From DATGKR01 sp035294565 (GTDB taxonomy: Bacteria > Actinomycetota > Acidimicrobiia > Acidimicrobiales > Palsa-688): a stretch of DNA of 21,007 nt. A program made the translations under genes and the position numbers. The notes beneath the pieces were generated by a model. The model saw only the letters and a list, made by a program, of their open reading frames with translations. It was not told where the DNA came from and made no database searches. Location of the stretch: positions 1-21,007 of the forward strand of contig DATGKR010000066.1 of NCBI GenBank assembly GCA_035294565.1, in the 5' to 3' direction. The stretch's first letter is position 1, and the number at the start of each line of letters is the position of its first letter. Below, one piece after another: positions 1 through 7,435 of this stretch.

Positions 1-113
1 TCGTCCAGCTTCGCCACCGGCAGGAACGGCTGCCAGTACCGACGCATCAACTCCCCCATCGGGGTCCCCGGACCCACCCGGGTCAACCGTTCGTTCTGCT
101 CAGCCGTCAACAT
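1..113 (-). CDS. Rieske ring-hydroxylating oxygenase, N-terminal fragment (runs off left edge)
   Basis: Only the first 37 codons are inside the window. The peptide opens MLTAEQNERLTRVGPGTPMG and continues with a MRRYWQPF block. This matches the N-termini of the two complete Rieske oxygenases in this window (GPGTAMGDLFRRYWLP and HPGTDMGEVFRRYWMP), which belong to the phthalate 4,5-dioxygenase oxygenase-component type. The start is the ATG at 113, with an AAGGA ribosome site about 10 bases upstream. The ATG at 120 is in another frame and stops after six codons. It lies 20 bases behind the cupin gene and is probably co-transcribed with it. The Rieske cluster and catalytic iron site fall outside the window, so activity cannot be judged. 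Confidence 0.8.
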   Translation of the reverse strand, partial: MLTAEQNERLTRVGPGTPMGELMRRYWQPFLPVAKLD

Positions 114-133
114 CGCTCATCGGTCCTTCGGCC

Positions 134-1222
134 TCATCTGAGGGCCGACTCGTCCACGGCCACGCCGTGCGCCGAGCATTCCGACGCGAACATCTCGTGG
201 ACTCTCGGATCCTGGTCGTCATATTCGATCTGGTCCCCGCCGGATCGCCGGTCCTCCCCGTCTCGCTCGTAGGAGTGGTCGAAGCGGTACTTCTTGCCAC
301 CCATGTGGATGGCGAGGTACCGGGCCGGCTCGGTCCCAGTGTTGAAATGCTGGTGCCACCATAGGTTCGGAGGGACGAACACCGAGTTCGGCTTCCAGTC
401 CACCTTGGTGGCCTCGGAGAAGTCGTCGCGCCAGAGCAGCGAGTAGCCGATGCCCGCGAGCAGGACTATCTGGGCTCCCGGGCCGTGTCGGTGTGCCTTC
501 TTGTAGCTCCCCACCGGAAACTCCGAGACGTGCGGCCTCAGCGTGTGCTCGGCGAACTGGAACATCACGTTGCGCCCCTTGGCCCCCCGGTGGGCCAGTT
601 CGGGCAGGTCGATGTGCACGACGTCGGGGACAAAGTTCGTCTCCCAGATGACCGAGCCGGTTTGGTGCCTCCAGAACCGACCCTCGCCGGAGTAGTAGGA
701 CTCGCTGCCGTCATAGCGGTCGTCGAACTCGAACGGGTTGTCGAAAAGGAAACCGTCGTGGTGGAACAGGTTCATGACGGGCGGGGCGTTGTTGACGCAG
801 TAGAGCACCGTCGAGTCCGACACGGAGCAGTGCCGGTAGGTTCTGTTGAGAGGCACCGGGAAGACGGCTCCCGGGCCCCAGCGGGCCACGGACACCCCCT
901 TGGGCCCGCGGACCTCGGTCAGGCCTTCCCCCGCCGCCACGTAGACGATCTCCTCCCAGGTGTGCTTGCGCCACTCGGTGGTCTCGTCGGAATCCAGGTT
1001 GACCACGTACGCGGCGGTGTTGTCCCCTGCCCCGTCCAACTCGACGAAGGCTGCACGGGCCCCGAGCTCCGCCCACAACTCCGTTCCCAGAGCGGTCAGA
1101 TCTTCTATGTAGAAGGCCCGGTGAACCGGGATCTTCTGGGAGTCCCGCCAGCGGTCGTAGGGTGTACCGCTTCCCCATTCTGCTTCGGGTGCGTCCGGCA
1201 CCCGGCTCACGTCGTATTCCAT
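134..1222 (-). CDS. Bicupin domain protein (possible ring-cleavage dioxygenase or isomerase)
   Basis: This 362-residue protein has two cupin folds. The N-terminal cupin carries H87, E90/E91 and, in its second motif, H131. The C-terminal cupin carries the H-x-H pair H244/H246 and, after a PPNLWW turn, H290/H292. The usual Glu of cupin motif 1 in the second domain appears as Gln at about 251. Two-domain cupins of this size include gentisate and 1-hydroxy-2-naphthoate dioxygenases, but the match I can see is to the fold, not to a specific enzyme. I chose the ATG at 1222 because GGGGGG precedes it by about 5 bases and a good promoter lies upstream; a longer reading frame to 1312 would cross that promoter. 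It is followed after 20 bases by the truncated Rieske gene and is divergent from the aldo/keto reductase. Metal-dependent oxidation or isomerisation of an aromatic acid is inference. Confidence 0.72.
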   Translation of the reverse strand: MEYDVSRVPDAPEAEWGSGTPYDRWRDSQKIPVHRAFYIEDLTALGTELWAELGARAAFVELDGAGDNTAAYVVNLDSDETTEWRKHTWEEIVYVAAGEGLTEVRGPKGVSVARWGPGAVFPVPLNRTYRHCSVSDSTVLYCVNNAPPVMNLFHHDGFLFDNPFEFDDRYDGSESYYSGEGRFWRHQTGSVIWETNFVPDVVHIDLPELAHRGAKGRNVMFQFAEHTLRPHVSEFPVGSYKKAHRHGPGAQIVLLAGIGYSLLWRDDFSEATKVDWKPNSVFVPPNLWWHQHFNTGTEPARYLAIHMGGKKYRFDHSYERDGEDRRSGGDQIEYDDQDPRVHEMFASECSAHGVAVDESALR

Positions 1223-1251
1223 CGACCCCCCGAAGGTGTTCGCTCGTAACC

Positions 1252-1280
1252 ATGCTAGCGTGACCTCGTTGGTATGACAA
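1252..1280 (-). promoter_or_regulatory. Predicted promoter of the cupin-Rieske unit
   Basis: On the minus strand a -35 TTGTCA (1280-1275) is separated by 17 bases from a -10 TAGCAT (1257-1252). The cupin ATG lies 29 bases downstream of the -10. This is the best housekeeping-type promoter match in the divergent gap. No transcript data are available, so it is a sequence prediction. Confidence 0.45.
1270..1278 (+). promoter_or_regulatory. Possible extended -10 element for the aldo/keto reductase gene
   Basis: TGGTATGAC fits the extended -10 form TGn-TATGAC, 24 bases before the ATG at 1303. No convincing -35 is seen. The element overlaps the -35 of the divergent cupin promoter, so the two promoters would compete. 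The ribosome site GGGAGG lies at 1292-1297. Confidence 0.3.
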
Positions 1281-1302
1281 CAGTCCTTATCGGGAGGTCC
1301 TG

Positions 1303-2319
1303 ATGTTGGCAAGGCCGGCCGTACCGCGCCGGGTCCTCGGAGGCCTGGAAGTGTCGGCCGTCGGCCTGGGCTGCATGGGGATGTCCCACAACTACGGCAG
1401 CCGCGACGAGCGCGACTGCATAGCGACCATCCACCGGGCGCTCGACCTGGGCGTGGATCTCCTCGACACCGCAGACGTCTACGGCGACGGGGCCAACGAG
1501 CAGCTCGTAGGCCGAGCCGTCAGCGATCGGCGGGACCGGGCGGTGATCGCGACCAAGTTCGGGATGGTCCGCGACGGTTCCGGGCGGCAGGTCGACGGTC
1601 GCCCCGAGCATGCACGGCGCTGCTGCGAGTCCTCGCTGCGACGGCTCGGGGTCGAAACGATAGACCTTTACTACCTCCATCGAGTCGACCCTACGGTGCC
1701 GATAGAGGACACAGTCGGGGCCATGGCCGAACTGCGCGACGAGGGCAAAGTTAGGCACCTCGGCCTTTCCGAGGCGGGAGCCGAGACCCTCGAGCGGGCA
1801 GTCTCGGTTGCGCCGATCGCCGCGTTGCAGAGCGAGTGGTCGTTGTGGGCGCGGGGCCTCGAAGCAAACGTGGCGTCTGCAGCGAGGCGTCTCGGTATCG
1901 GGATCGTGGCCTACTGTCCGCTCGGGCGCGGTTTCCTCACCGGCGCGGTCCGCAACCCCGAAGATCTCGGCACTGATGACAGCCGGCGCCGCCACCCCCG
2001 TTTTCACGGGGAAAACCTGGCTGTCAACCTGCGCCTGACCGACCGCATAGCCGGGTACGCCCAGCGGTGGGGCGTCTCATCTGCCCAGCTCGCCCTGGCC
2101 TGGGTGCTGGCCCGAGGGGATGACGTGGTTCCGATAGTCGGCACGACACGCGTGGACCACCTCGAGCATGACCTCGAGGCGCTCAACCTTGCCCTGCCGC
2201 CGTCGGCGCTCGAGGAGCTGGGGCGTCTGGTCGACCCGGAGGAATGGGCGGGGCCCAGGTCGCGAAGCGGCGACCGGGAGTACGGCTCGAGCCCGCCGAA
2301 GCCGAGCTTCCGACGGTGA
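1303..2319 (+). CDS. Aldo/keto reductase (AKR superfamily)
   Basis: This 338-residue protein has full AKR length and would fold as a TIM barrel that reduces carbonyls, or oxidises alcohols, with NADP(H). The catalytic tetrad is complete: D55 and Y60 in DTADVYGDGANE, K85 in IATKFG and H126 in LYYLHRVD. The C-terminal VPIVGTTR block is typical of the cofactor-phosphate-binding region. The start is an ATG with GGGAGG 5 bases upstream. It is the only plus-strand gene in the left 18 kb and converges on the Pht5-like gene with one base between the stop codons. The substrate cannot be inferred. A role in reducing a ring-cleavage aldehyde or a side product is possible, but the protein is not related to LigC-type dehydrogenases. 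Confidence 0.9.
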   Translation: MLARPAVPRRVLGGLEVSAVGLGCMGMSHNYGSRDERDCIATIHRALDLGVDLLDTADVYGDGANEQLVGRAVSDRRDRAVIATKFGMVRDGSGRQVDGRPEHARRCCESSLRRLGVETIDLYYLHRVDPTVPIEDTVGAMAELRDEGKVRHLGLSEAGAETLERAVSVAPIAALQSEWSLWARGLEANVASAARRLGIGIVAYCPLGRGFLTGAVRNPEDLGTDDSRRRHPRFHGENLAVNLRLTDRIAGYAQRWGVSSAQLALAWVLARGDDVVPIVGTTRVDHLEHDLEALNLALPPSALEELGRLVDPEEWAGPRSRSGDREYGSSPPKPSFRR

Positions 2320-2320
2320 A

Positions 2321-3313
2321 TCACAGATCCAGCGTCGAGGGCGCGAACACCTCCTCGACGTGAACGAGCCTCGAGGTGAGGCCCTGCTCGTACGAGTAGG
2401 ACGCGAGCGTCTCCAGTACCCGGCGCTGGCAGGCTATTCCGTAAGGCAACGGGTCCCGGGCCGTGATCAGCTCGTCGTCTGGTAGCCAGCCGAGGTTCTG
2501 GAACGGCCTGAGCCCCTGGCGCAACCGGCCGTACAGCTCTTCTTTGGCGGCCACGAACATGTCGAAAAGGTTGAGAACCGCCCACGGGTGTCCCTCGGCG
2601 ACGTCGCGGCGGATCACCACACAGTGGTTGACCGGAAGCAACCCCGTCTTCTGGTAGTAACGGACTCCCTCGGCCCTACGGTCGGGGAACAGGGGACGCA
2701 CCCGCGGGTCGGAATCGAGGTCCAGCCGACTGCGGTCGACCAGGTTGCGGTCGGCGAGATAGAGCAGCGTGGCGTCCAGCTCCCCTCCTACCAGCATCCG
2801 GCCGATGTCGCTGTCCGGCCCTATGTAGCTGAGCTCGACCCCCTCCGGAGGACGGAAACCGGTGGCACCGCCGTGGCTGCGCTCTGGGGGCCGCTCCATG
2901 AACCAGCGCATCTGGGGAGGGGACACACCGAACTCGTGCTCGAGCACACCGCGGCTCCACAGAGCCGCTGTCTGCTGGTACTCGGGTACGCCGACCCTCT
3001 TGCCCGCCAGGTCCTGTGGGCGGGCGATCCCGGCGTCGGTGCGTACCAGTATCCGGGTGTGGAAGAAGTCGCGGGTGGTGAACACCGGCAGGGCCAGCCA
3101 ACGCGTGTCGCCGCGGTCCACCGCGATCAGAAGCGACGACAGGGACAGCTCGGACACCTCGAACTCGGCGAAGCGCAGCTGACGCCAGAACATCTCGGAG
3201 GGATGCAGGGCCGTCCAGGCCACCGAGAGGCCCTCCGGCCTGACCCGCCCGGAGAGGACCGGTTCGGTCACGGGATTGGCCGACAAGGCCCCCGCCAAAT
3301 GCACGCGCGTCAT
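2321..3313 (-). CDS. Pht5-like 4,5-dihydroxyphthalate decarboxylase family protein
   Basis: The 330 residues match the length and layout of 4,5-dihydroxyphthalate decarboxylase (Pht5), a family built on the periplasmic-binding-protein fold but acting in the cytoplasm. Features I recognise include a start without signal peptide (MTRVHLAGALSANPVTEPVL), the block LALPVFTTRDFFHT and the segment DLAGKRVGVPEYQQTAALW, followed by a C-terminal LPYGI region. In phthalate catabolism Pht5 removes one carboxylate from 4,5-dihydroxyphthalate to give protocatechuate. The ATG at 3313 directly abuts the TAG of the preceding RraA-like gene, so translation is probably coupled. It is last in the ring-cleavage operon. 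ABC-transporter substrate-binding proteins share the fold, but there is no lipobox and no permease or ATPase nearby. The exact hydroxylated substrate is inferred. Confidence 0.75.
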   Translation of the reverse strand: MTRVHLAGALSANPVTEPVLSGRVRPEGLSVAWTALHPSEMFWRQLRFAEFEVSELSLSSLLIAVDRGDTRWLALPVFTTRDFFHTRILVRTDAGIARPQDLAGKRVGVPEYQQTAALWSRGVLEHEFGVSPPQMRWFMERPPERSHGGATGFRPPEGVELSYIGPDSDIGRMLVGGELDATLLYLADRNLVDRSRLDLDSDPRVRPLFPDRRAEGVRYYQKTGLLPVNHCVVIRRDVAEGHPWAVLNLFDMFVAAKEELYGRLRQGLRPFQNLGWLPDDELITARDPLPYGIACQRRVLETLASYSYEQGLTSRLVHVEEVFAPSTLDL

Positions 3314-3955
3314 CTAGTCCACTCCCAAATCGAAGATCTCGACCGTCGTCGCGCCGTTGAGCAGCTCCTCGACGATGCGCGCCTCCTTGCGGTCGCGCTC
3401 TCCCGCCGACATCAGAACCTGCTCCACCCGTTCGGCGGCTACGACCACCACGCCGTCGACGTCGCCGACCACCAGATCCCCGGGCCTGACGGAGACCCCG
3501 CCGACGTTCACGTGCCGTCCTACCGAGCCCGCCCCGGCGCGGTCCTTGGTCGTCCCCCGGATGCACAGTCCCCGGCAGAACACAGGGAAGCCGATGTCGA
3601 CCAGCCTCTCACCGTCTCGGGCGCAGCCATCGAGGACCACCCCGCCGAGACCCCGGGCGACCGCCGCCTGGGAGAGTATCTCCCCCCAATAGCCGGCCGG
3701 TTCGCCGTTGCCGGTCGACACGACCAGCACCGATCCCGGCCCCGCTGCGGCCACCCCGCGGTGCACCCACAGGTTGTCGCCGCTCGGAGTGGCCACGGTC
3801 ACTGCAGGCCCCCACACCTTGAACGACGGGTGCACGGGCTTGATGTCGTGTGACAGGGCCCCGACGTTGCCCGCCGCCTCGACGATGGTCGCCGCCGATC
3901 TGGCCATTGGCGCCTCGGGTTGGACGACCGCCCAGCGAGACGATGAACCCCCCAT
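3314..3955 (-). CDS. RraA/HMG-CHA aldolase family protein, copy 1 (acid-x20-Arg-Asp motif intact)
   Basis: This 213-residue member of the RraA family is of the 4-hydroxy-4-methyl-2-oxoglutarate / 4-carboxy-4-hydroxy-2-oxoadipate (CHA) aldolase type, which includes LigK. Such enzymes are class II metal-dependent aldolases giving pyruvate plus oxaloacetate or pyruvate. The metal-site signature is seen as E92, then R113-D114 in VVLDGCARD, an E-x20-R-D arrangement. The C-terminal half has the family block VNVGGVSVRPGDLVVGDVDG. The start is the ATG at 3955, one base after the stop of copy 2, with AGGAAGGG about 8 bases upstream; an in-frame extension to 4060 would run inside copy 2. It is the third of three tandem paralogues and the only one retaining the acidic residue, so it is the best candidate for the active aldolase. 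Confidence 0.85.
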   Translation of the reverse strand: MGGSSSRWAVVQPEAPMARSAATIVEAAGNVGALSHDIKPVHPSFKVWGPAVTVATPSGDNLWVHRGVAAAGPGSVLVVSTGNGEPAGYWGEILSQAAVARGLGGVVLDGCARDGERLVDIGFPVFCRGLCIRGTTKDRAGAGSVGRHVNVGGVSVRPGDLVVGDVDGVVVVAAERVEQVLMSAGERDRKEARIVEELLNGATTVEIFDLGVD

Positions 3956-3956
3956 G

Positions 3957-4652
3957 TCAGCCGCCCTTCCTGGACTGGAGGCGGTGATAGCCGAGACGGG
4001 TGCGAGCCGTGTCGAGACGCTCCCCTCCGCGCACGGCGGAGAGGATTTCCCTCTCCGCACGGTCTATCTCCTCGGCGACGGCCAGCACCTCCTGCTCCCG
4101 TGATCTGGGTACGACCACCACGCCGTCACCGTCCCCGACGACGATGTCACCCGGGACTGCTCGGACGCCGCCGACGTTCACCGGCTCGCCGATCGCATCC
4201 AGACGAACGCGGTCCTTGCCGGTTCGCATCCAGGCGGCGCGGGCGTAAAGGGAGTAGCCGATCCGCCGAGCGGTGTCGATGTCCCGGCACAGGCCGTCTA
4301 TCACCGTGGCGGCCACCCCGCGCAGGCTCGCGACCTCGGAAAGGAGACCCCCCCACACGGTGCCGACCGTGCTGCCGCCGTTGGCGAGCAGCAGGACCGC
4401 TCCGATCGGCACGTCGTCGATGTAGTCGCCGACGGTCCCCCCGTCGATCCCGACCGGGCCGTAGCGGAGCGTCACGGCCCTTCCGGCGAAGACCCCGTCC
4501 CCCGAGAGCCGCTGTACCCCTCGAACCTGGCCGGCTATTCCGAGGCGGTCCATCGCGTCGGACACGGCGGCGCTGCTCAGACCGACGAAGGACTCGACCG
4601 TGGGATCGCCGGAGCCACCCGGAAGCCGGTCCGATTTCTGCTCGGAGCTCAA
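3957..4652 (-). CDS. RraA/aldolase family protein, copy 2 (acid replaced by Gly)
   Basis: This 231-residue RraA-family protein has the conserved opening LSSAAVSDAMDRLG, the central IDGLCRD (R123-D124) and the GDIVVGDGDGVVVVP block. Relative to the D/E-x20-R-D metal-site pattern, position 102 is Gly (WGGLL) rather than an acid. The start is TTG at 4652, overlapping the preceding TGA by 3 bases, with GGGGGAT about 8 bases upstream. No in-frame ATG or GTG precedes the fold, so TTG is the only reasonable start. It sits between copies 3 and 1 in the operon. It could be an aldolase with a different acid supplied elsewhere, a decarboxylase, or a partner subunit of copy 1; older annotations call such proteins dimethylmenaquinone methyltransferase, which is misleading. 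Confidence 0.82.
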   Translation of the reverse strand: MSSEQKSDRLPGGSGDPTVESFVGLSSAAVSDAMDRLGIAGQVRGVQRLSGDGVFAGRAVTLRYGPVGIDGGTVGDYIDDVPIGAVLLLANGGSTVGTVWGGLLSEVASLRGVAATVIDGLCRDIDTARRIGYSLYARAAWMRTGKDRVRLDAIGEPVNVGGVRAVPGDIVVGDGDGVVVVPRSREQEVLAVAEEIDRAEREILSAVRGGERLDTARTRLGYHRLQSRKGG

Positions 4653-5350
4653 CCGGGATCCCCCAACATCGTCTCATACCGCTGACCCAACACCTCCACC
4701 GCTGGGCGGCCGGATCTGATGAGGGCGGCCATGCTGGACTCTTCGGCGGCCATCCGCTCCGCCTCGCCGATCACCTCCGAAGCACGAGAAGCCGGGACCA
4801 CCGCCACCCCGCTCCCGTCGGCCAGCACCAGATCACCCGGGGCCAGGGGCACGCCGCCGATCACGACCTCCGTGTTCGTGGCGACTTCCACGTAGCGCCG
4901 ACGAGCCGTTCTGGCCACAGGTGCGCGCGCGAAGACCGGGAGTCCGAGGGGCTCCATCTCGTCCACGTCGCGGCAGGCCCCGTCGATGACCACCGCCCTG
5001 ACCCCGGCCATGCTTGCGGCCAGGGCGAGCAGGCCCCCCCAGGCGCCGGCCTCCGTTCGCCCGTTGTTGGCGACCACGATCACGTCACCGGCGACGGCGG
5101 CGGATATTGCCGCCGCCCCCAGATGCCGGGATGGAGGCGCGACGCCGGCCTCTACCGGCTGGACGGCCACGGTCACGGCACGACCCGCGACCCGGCCGCA
5201 CGGCCACAGGGGCGCGATGCCACCCACCGCGGGGGGCAGACCGAGAGCGTCGAGCGCGTCCGAAACGCCGCAGCTGTCGAGGCCGGCCAGGCGCCCGACC
5301 AGAAGCCCGTCGGGATCGGGATTCGCCGCGCCGGCGGCCGGAACGGTCAC
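4649..5350 (-). CDS. RraA/aldolase family protein, copy 3 (acid replaced by Gly)
   Basis: This 233-residue RraA-family protein has CGVSDALDALGLPP near the N-terminus, VVIDGACRD (R127-D128) centrally and GGVPLAPGDLVLADGSG in the C-terminal half. As in copy 2, the position 21 residues before the Arg is Gly (G106 in AWGGLL). The start is GTG at 5350, overlapping the TGA of the LigB-like gene in the classic GTGA arrangement. A longer frame to 5461 exists but would lie inside the dioxygenase gene. It is the first RraA-like gene after the extradiol dioxygenase. By context it acts on, or helps act on, the carboxylated C6 acid made by ring opening; the catalytic role is uncertain because of the missing acid. 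Confidence 0.82.
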   Translation of the reverse strand: MTVPAAGAANPDPDGLLVGRLAGLDSCGVSDALDALGLPPAVGGIAPLWPCGRVAGRAVTVAVQPVEAGVAPPSRHLGAAAISAAVAGDVIVVANNGRTEAGAWGGLLALAASMAGVRAVVIDGACRDVDEMEPLGLPVFARAPVARTARRRYVEVATNTEVVIGGVPLAPGDLVLADGSGVAVVPASRASEVIGEAERMAAEESSMAALIRSGRPAVEVLGQRYETMLGDPG

Positions 5351-6366
5351 GCCGCCACCCGCCTCTCCTTCGAGGGTCTCCACGTGGCGAAGGCCATCCC
5401 CACGCCGGTCCCCGCCGGCGACCGGTAGGCGGGAACGTAGTCGACGACGTCGAAGTCCCATCCGGCCAGGGCGCCGCCGACGACCAGCCAGTTGAGGATC
5501 TCCGAGCTGCCGGAGCGCAGGACGTCGCGTGGCAAGCTCGCTGCCGCTGCTTCGTCACCCTCCGCCAGCGCCTTCAACACTCGCCGGTCGAGGTCCTCGC
5601 TGATGACGAAATGGCTGAGCCCACCGCTGGCGACGAGCACGATCCGTTCGGGACCCGGCCACGCCTCCAGGGCAGCCCGCAAAGCCCTGCCCAGCGCCCA
5701 GCAGCGGCCTGGGCAGGGAACGTTGGGAGGGTAATAGGCGTTGAGCGCCACCGGCACGATCGGCGCGTCTTTCGACAAGCCCAGCCTTCGCCGGGGGAAC
5801 GTGAAGGCGTGGCCCAGGGTGCGGCCGGGACCCTGGACGGAGAACACCCCGATGTCGAAGCCGGCGAGCGTGAGGGCTTCGGCGAGGTAGGCGCTCAACT
5901 CGCGGGCGACGGTGTACGCCTCCGGTTCCTGGGAATGGGCCGCCCACTGGGCGGGCAGTATGTCGGGGGGGAGCTTCGCCCGCTCCGCTTCCCCGAGACC
6001 CGCGTCCCACAGCTCCTCGCCGAGGAACATCCCGATGGCCGGGTTGCCGTCCTCGCCGAAGAGCTCGTGCTGGTCGTCACCGACGATCACGGCGACGTCG
6101 GGCGCGGCTTCGGCCAGGCGCCTGACCAGGATGGCGATCGCCTCCTGCACGCGCAGCCACTTGGCCTCCCACACCTCTGGCCGCAGCTCCCCCGCCAGCG
6201 ACGGGGGGGCCTTGGCAGCCAGCTCCTCGAAGGTCCGCACCTTGCCGTCGACGTCCACCAGGTAGTCGTTGGCCCTGTCCCGGGCGGCGTGGCCTTCCCA
6301 GTACTCGGTGCCCGAGCTCATCTGGGGGCTGTGCGAAGTTCCGACTCCGAGGACCAGCTCGGCCAC
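5347..6366 (-). CDS. LigB-type extradiol ring-cleavage dioxygenase
   Basis: This 339-residue class III (LigB superfamily) extradiol dioxygenase would open catechol-type rings with O2 using Fe(II). The likely metal ligands are H12 (GVGTSHSP), H100 (VGDDQHELF) and E289 (SSEILNW). H252 in VASGGLSHF is the likely catalytic His, as H195 is in LigB. The protein is somewhat longer than LigB and there is no separate LigA-type small subunit gene in the window. The start is GTG at 6366, seven bases after the amidohydrolase stop, with AAGGTG upstream. Its position before RraA/LigK-like genes and after a LigJ-like gene strongly suggests cleavage of a carboxylated catechol or a gallate-like trihydroxybenzoate. 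The substrate assignment is inference. Confidence 0.87.
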   Translation of the reverse strand: MAELVLGVGTSHSPQMSSGTEYWEGHAARDRANDYLVDVDGKVRTFEELAAKAPPSLAGELRPEVWEAKWLRVQEAIAILVRRLAEAAPDVAVIVGDDQHELFGEDGNPAIGMFLGEELWDAGLGEAERAKLPPDILPAQWAAHSQEPEAYTVARELSAYLAEALTLAGFDIGVFSVQGPGRTLGHAFTFPRRRLGLSKDAPIVPVALNAYYPPNVPCPGRCWALGRALRAALEAWPGPERIVLVASGGLSHFVISEDLDRRVLKALAEGDEAAAASLPRDVLRSGSSEILNWLVVGGALAGWDFDVVDYVPAYRSPAGTGVGMAFATWRPSKERRVAA

Positions 6367-6373
6367 AGCGGTC

Positions 6374-7396
6374 TCACACCTTGGCCAGCGCCGGGCACAC
6401 CCGCGCCGGATTGTGATGGACGATCTTGCGACGATCCTCCTCTGAGAGCCAGTCGAATCCCCGGAGAACCGGTATGAGATCGTCGGAGGTCCTGCCCGTC
6501 TCTGGGCGCACGGTGCGGCCGGACCCGGGGGCTTCCACCCCGAAGCAGATCTGGTCCACCCCTCGCTGCTTGATCGCCGCTTCTAGAAAGTGCAGGTCGT
6601 AGCCACAACAATCGTAGAACAGGTTTCTGCTCAGGTCCCGCTGCGGCACGTGGAAGTCGGTGGCGATGAACCGGTTGAGCGCCCCCCCGCAGTGGCACAC
6701 GATCACCTTCAGCTCTGGGAAGTCGTCGAACACCGGGCCATGGCCGAGGAACTGGGTGGCGAGGTACTGCTCTATGAGGAAAGACAGTTGGTAGTTGTGT
6801 GGAACCACCGAGTAGCGAGGGTCGGCCGAGTTGGTGCCGTGGACGATGATGGGTATCCCCAGCTCCTCGCACCGCTCGTAGAGCGGGTACCACCACCGCT
6901 CGTGCATCCCCGGGGTGGTGCGCCGGCCGTCGGGGTCGGGACTCACGTAGGTCGCGACGAAGCCGTAATCCTCGACGCAGCGCCGCAGCTCGTCCAGGCA
7001 GTGGCTCGAGTCCGGGGCGGCGGGGTTCTGCGGGAGCTGGCAGGCGCCGAGGAAACGGCCTGGGAACATCTCGCATTGCTGGTGGATCATGTCGTTGACG
7101 TAGCGGGCCCACGATGGGATCAGATGGGGCTGCATCCAGCCAAGGACCATGAACGGGCGGGGACCGACGATCTGCACGTCGATGCCGCGCTCGTCGATGT
7201 ACGCGACGTGGGCGGCGGCCGCCTCCAGGAACTGCTCCTTCGCGGGCAGCGCCATGAACGGTGAATAGCCCGGCCCCCCCGACAGGGGGCTGGCCATGGC
7301 CGTGTTGGTGGCCATCAGGTTCAGGGCGAAAGTGTTCGCCGCCGGTGGGACTGACACGTGGGCGTGGACGTCGAGGACCTTCAGATCGTCATACAA
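6374..7396 (-). CDS. Amidohydrolase-2 family protein, LigJ-like (4-oxalomesaconate hydratase type)
   Basis: This 340-residue metal-dependent amidohydrolase has the H-x-H pair H11/H13 (DVHAHV), H186 (IIVHGTNS), H235 (VCHCGGALNR) and E288 in CFGVEAPGSG. A Glu in the last position, where most relatives have Asp, is a feature of LigJ, which hydrates 4-oxalomesaconate to 4-carboxy-4-hydroxy-2-oxoadipate; the length also fits (LigJ is about 340 residues). The start is TTG at 7396, with GGGGGAG five bases upstream; the overlapping ATG is out of frame. It lies between the Rieske oxygenase and the LigB-like dioxygenase. The alternative is a decarboxylase of the same superfamily (ACMSD, gamma-resorcylate or 5-carboxyvanillate type), which I consider less likely because of the Glu and the adjacent LigK-like genes. 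Confidence 0.82.
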   Translation of the reverse strand: MYDDLKVLDVHAHVSVPPAANTFALNLMATNTAMASPLSGGPGYSPFMALPAKEQFLEAAAAHVAYIDERGIDVQIVGPRPFMVLGWMQPHLIPSWARYVNDMIHQQCEMFPGRFLGACQLPQNPAAPDSSHCLDELRRCVEDYGFVATYVSPDPDGRRTTPGMHERWWYPLYERCEELGIPIIVHGTNSADPRYSVVPHNYQLSFLIEQYLATQFLGHGPVFDDFPELKVIVCHCGGALNRFIATDFHVPQRDLSRNLFYDCCGYDLHFLEAAIKQRGVDQICFGVEAPGSGRTVRPETGRTSDDLIPVLRGFDWLSEEDRRKIVHHNPARVCPALAKV

Positions 7397-7435
7397 GGCT
7401 TCTCCCCCTCGGGCCGGTTCAAATGCTTTTCCTGT

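Noticed and set aside
100..300. Short minus-strand frame ending MSDVDG
   Set aside because: It lies within the cupin tail and gap; the ATG at 120 gives only six codons, while the ATG at 113 opens the Rieske fragment.
2321..3313. ABC-transporter substrate-binding protein
   Set aside because: No signal peptide or lipobox, no permease or ATPase genes nearby, and the length and context fit Pht5-type decarboxylases.
2588..6477. Long plus-strand frames (for example 2588-3853, 4100-5428, 5014-6477)
   Set aside because: They lie antisense to well-supported genes, are rich in Arg, Pro and Gly with no recognisable motif, and are typical shadows in GC-rich DNA.
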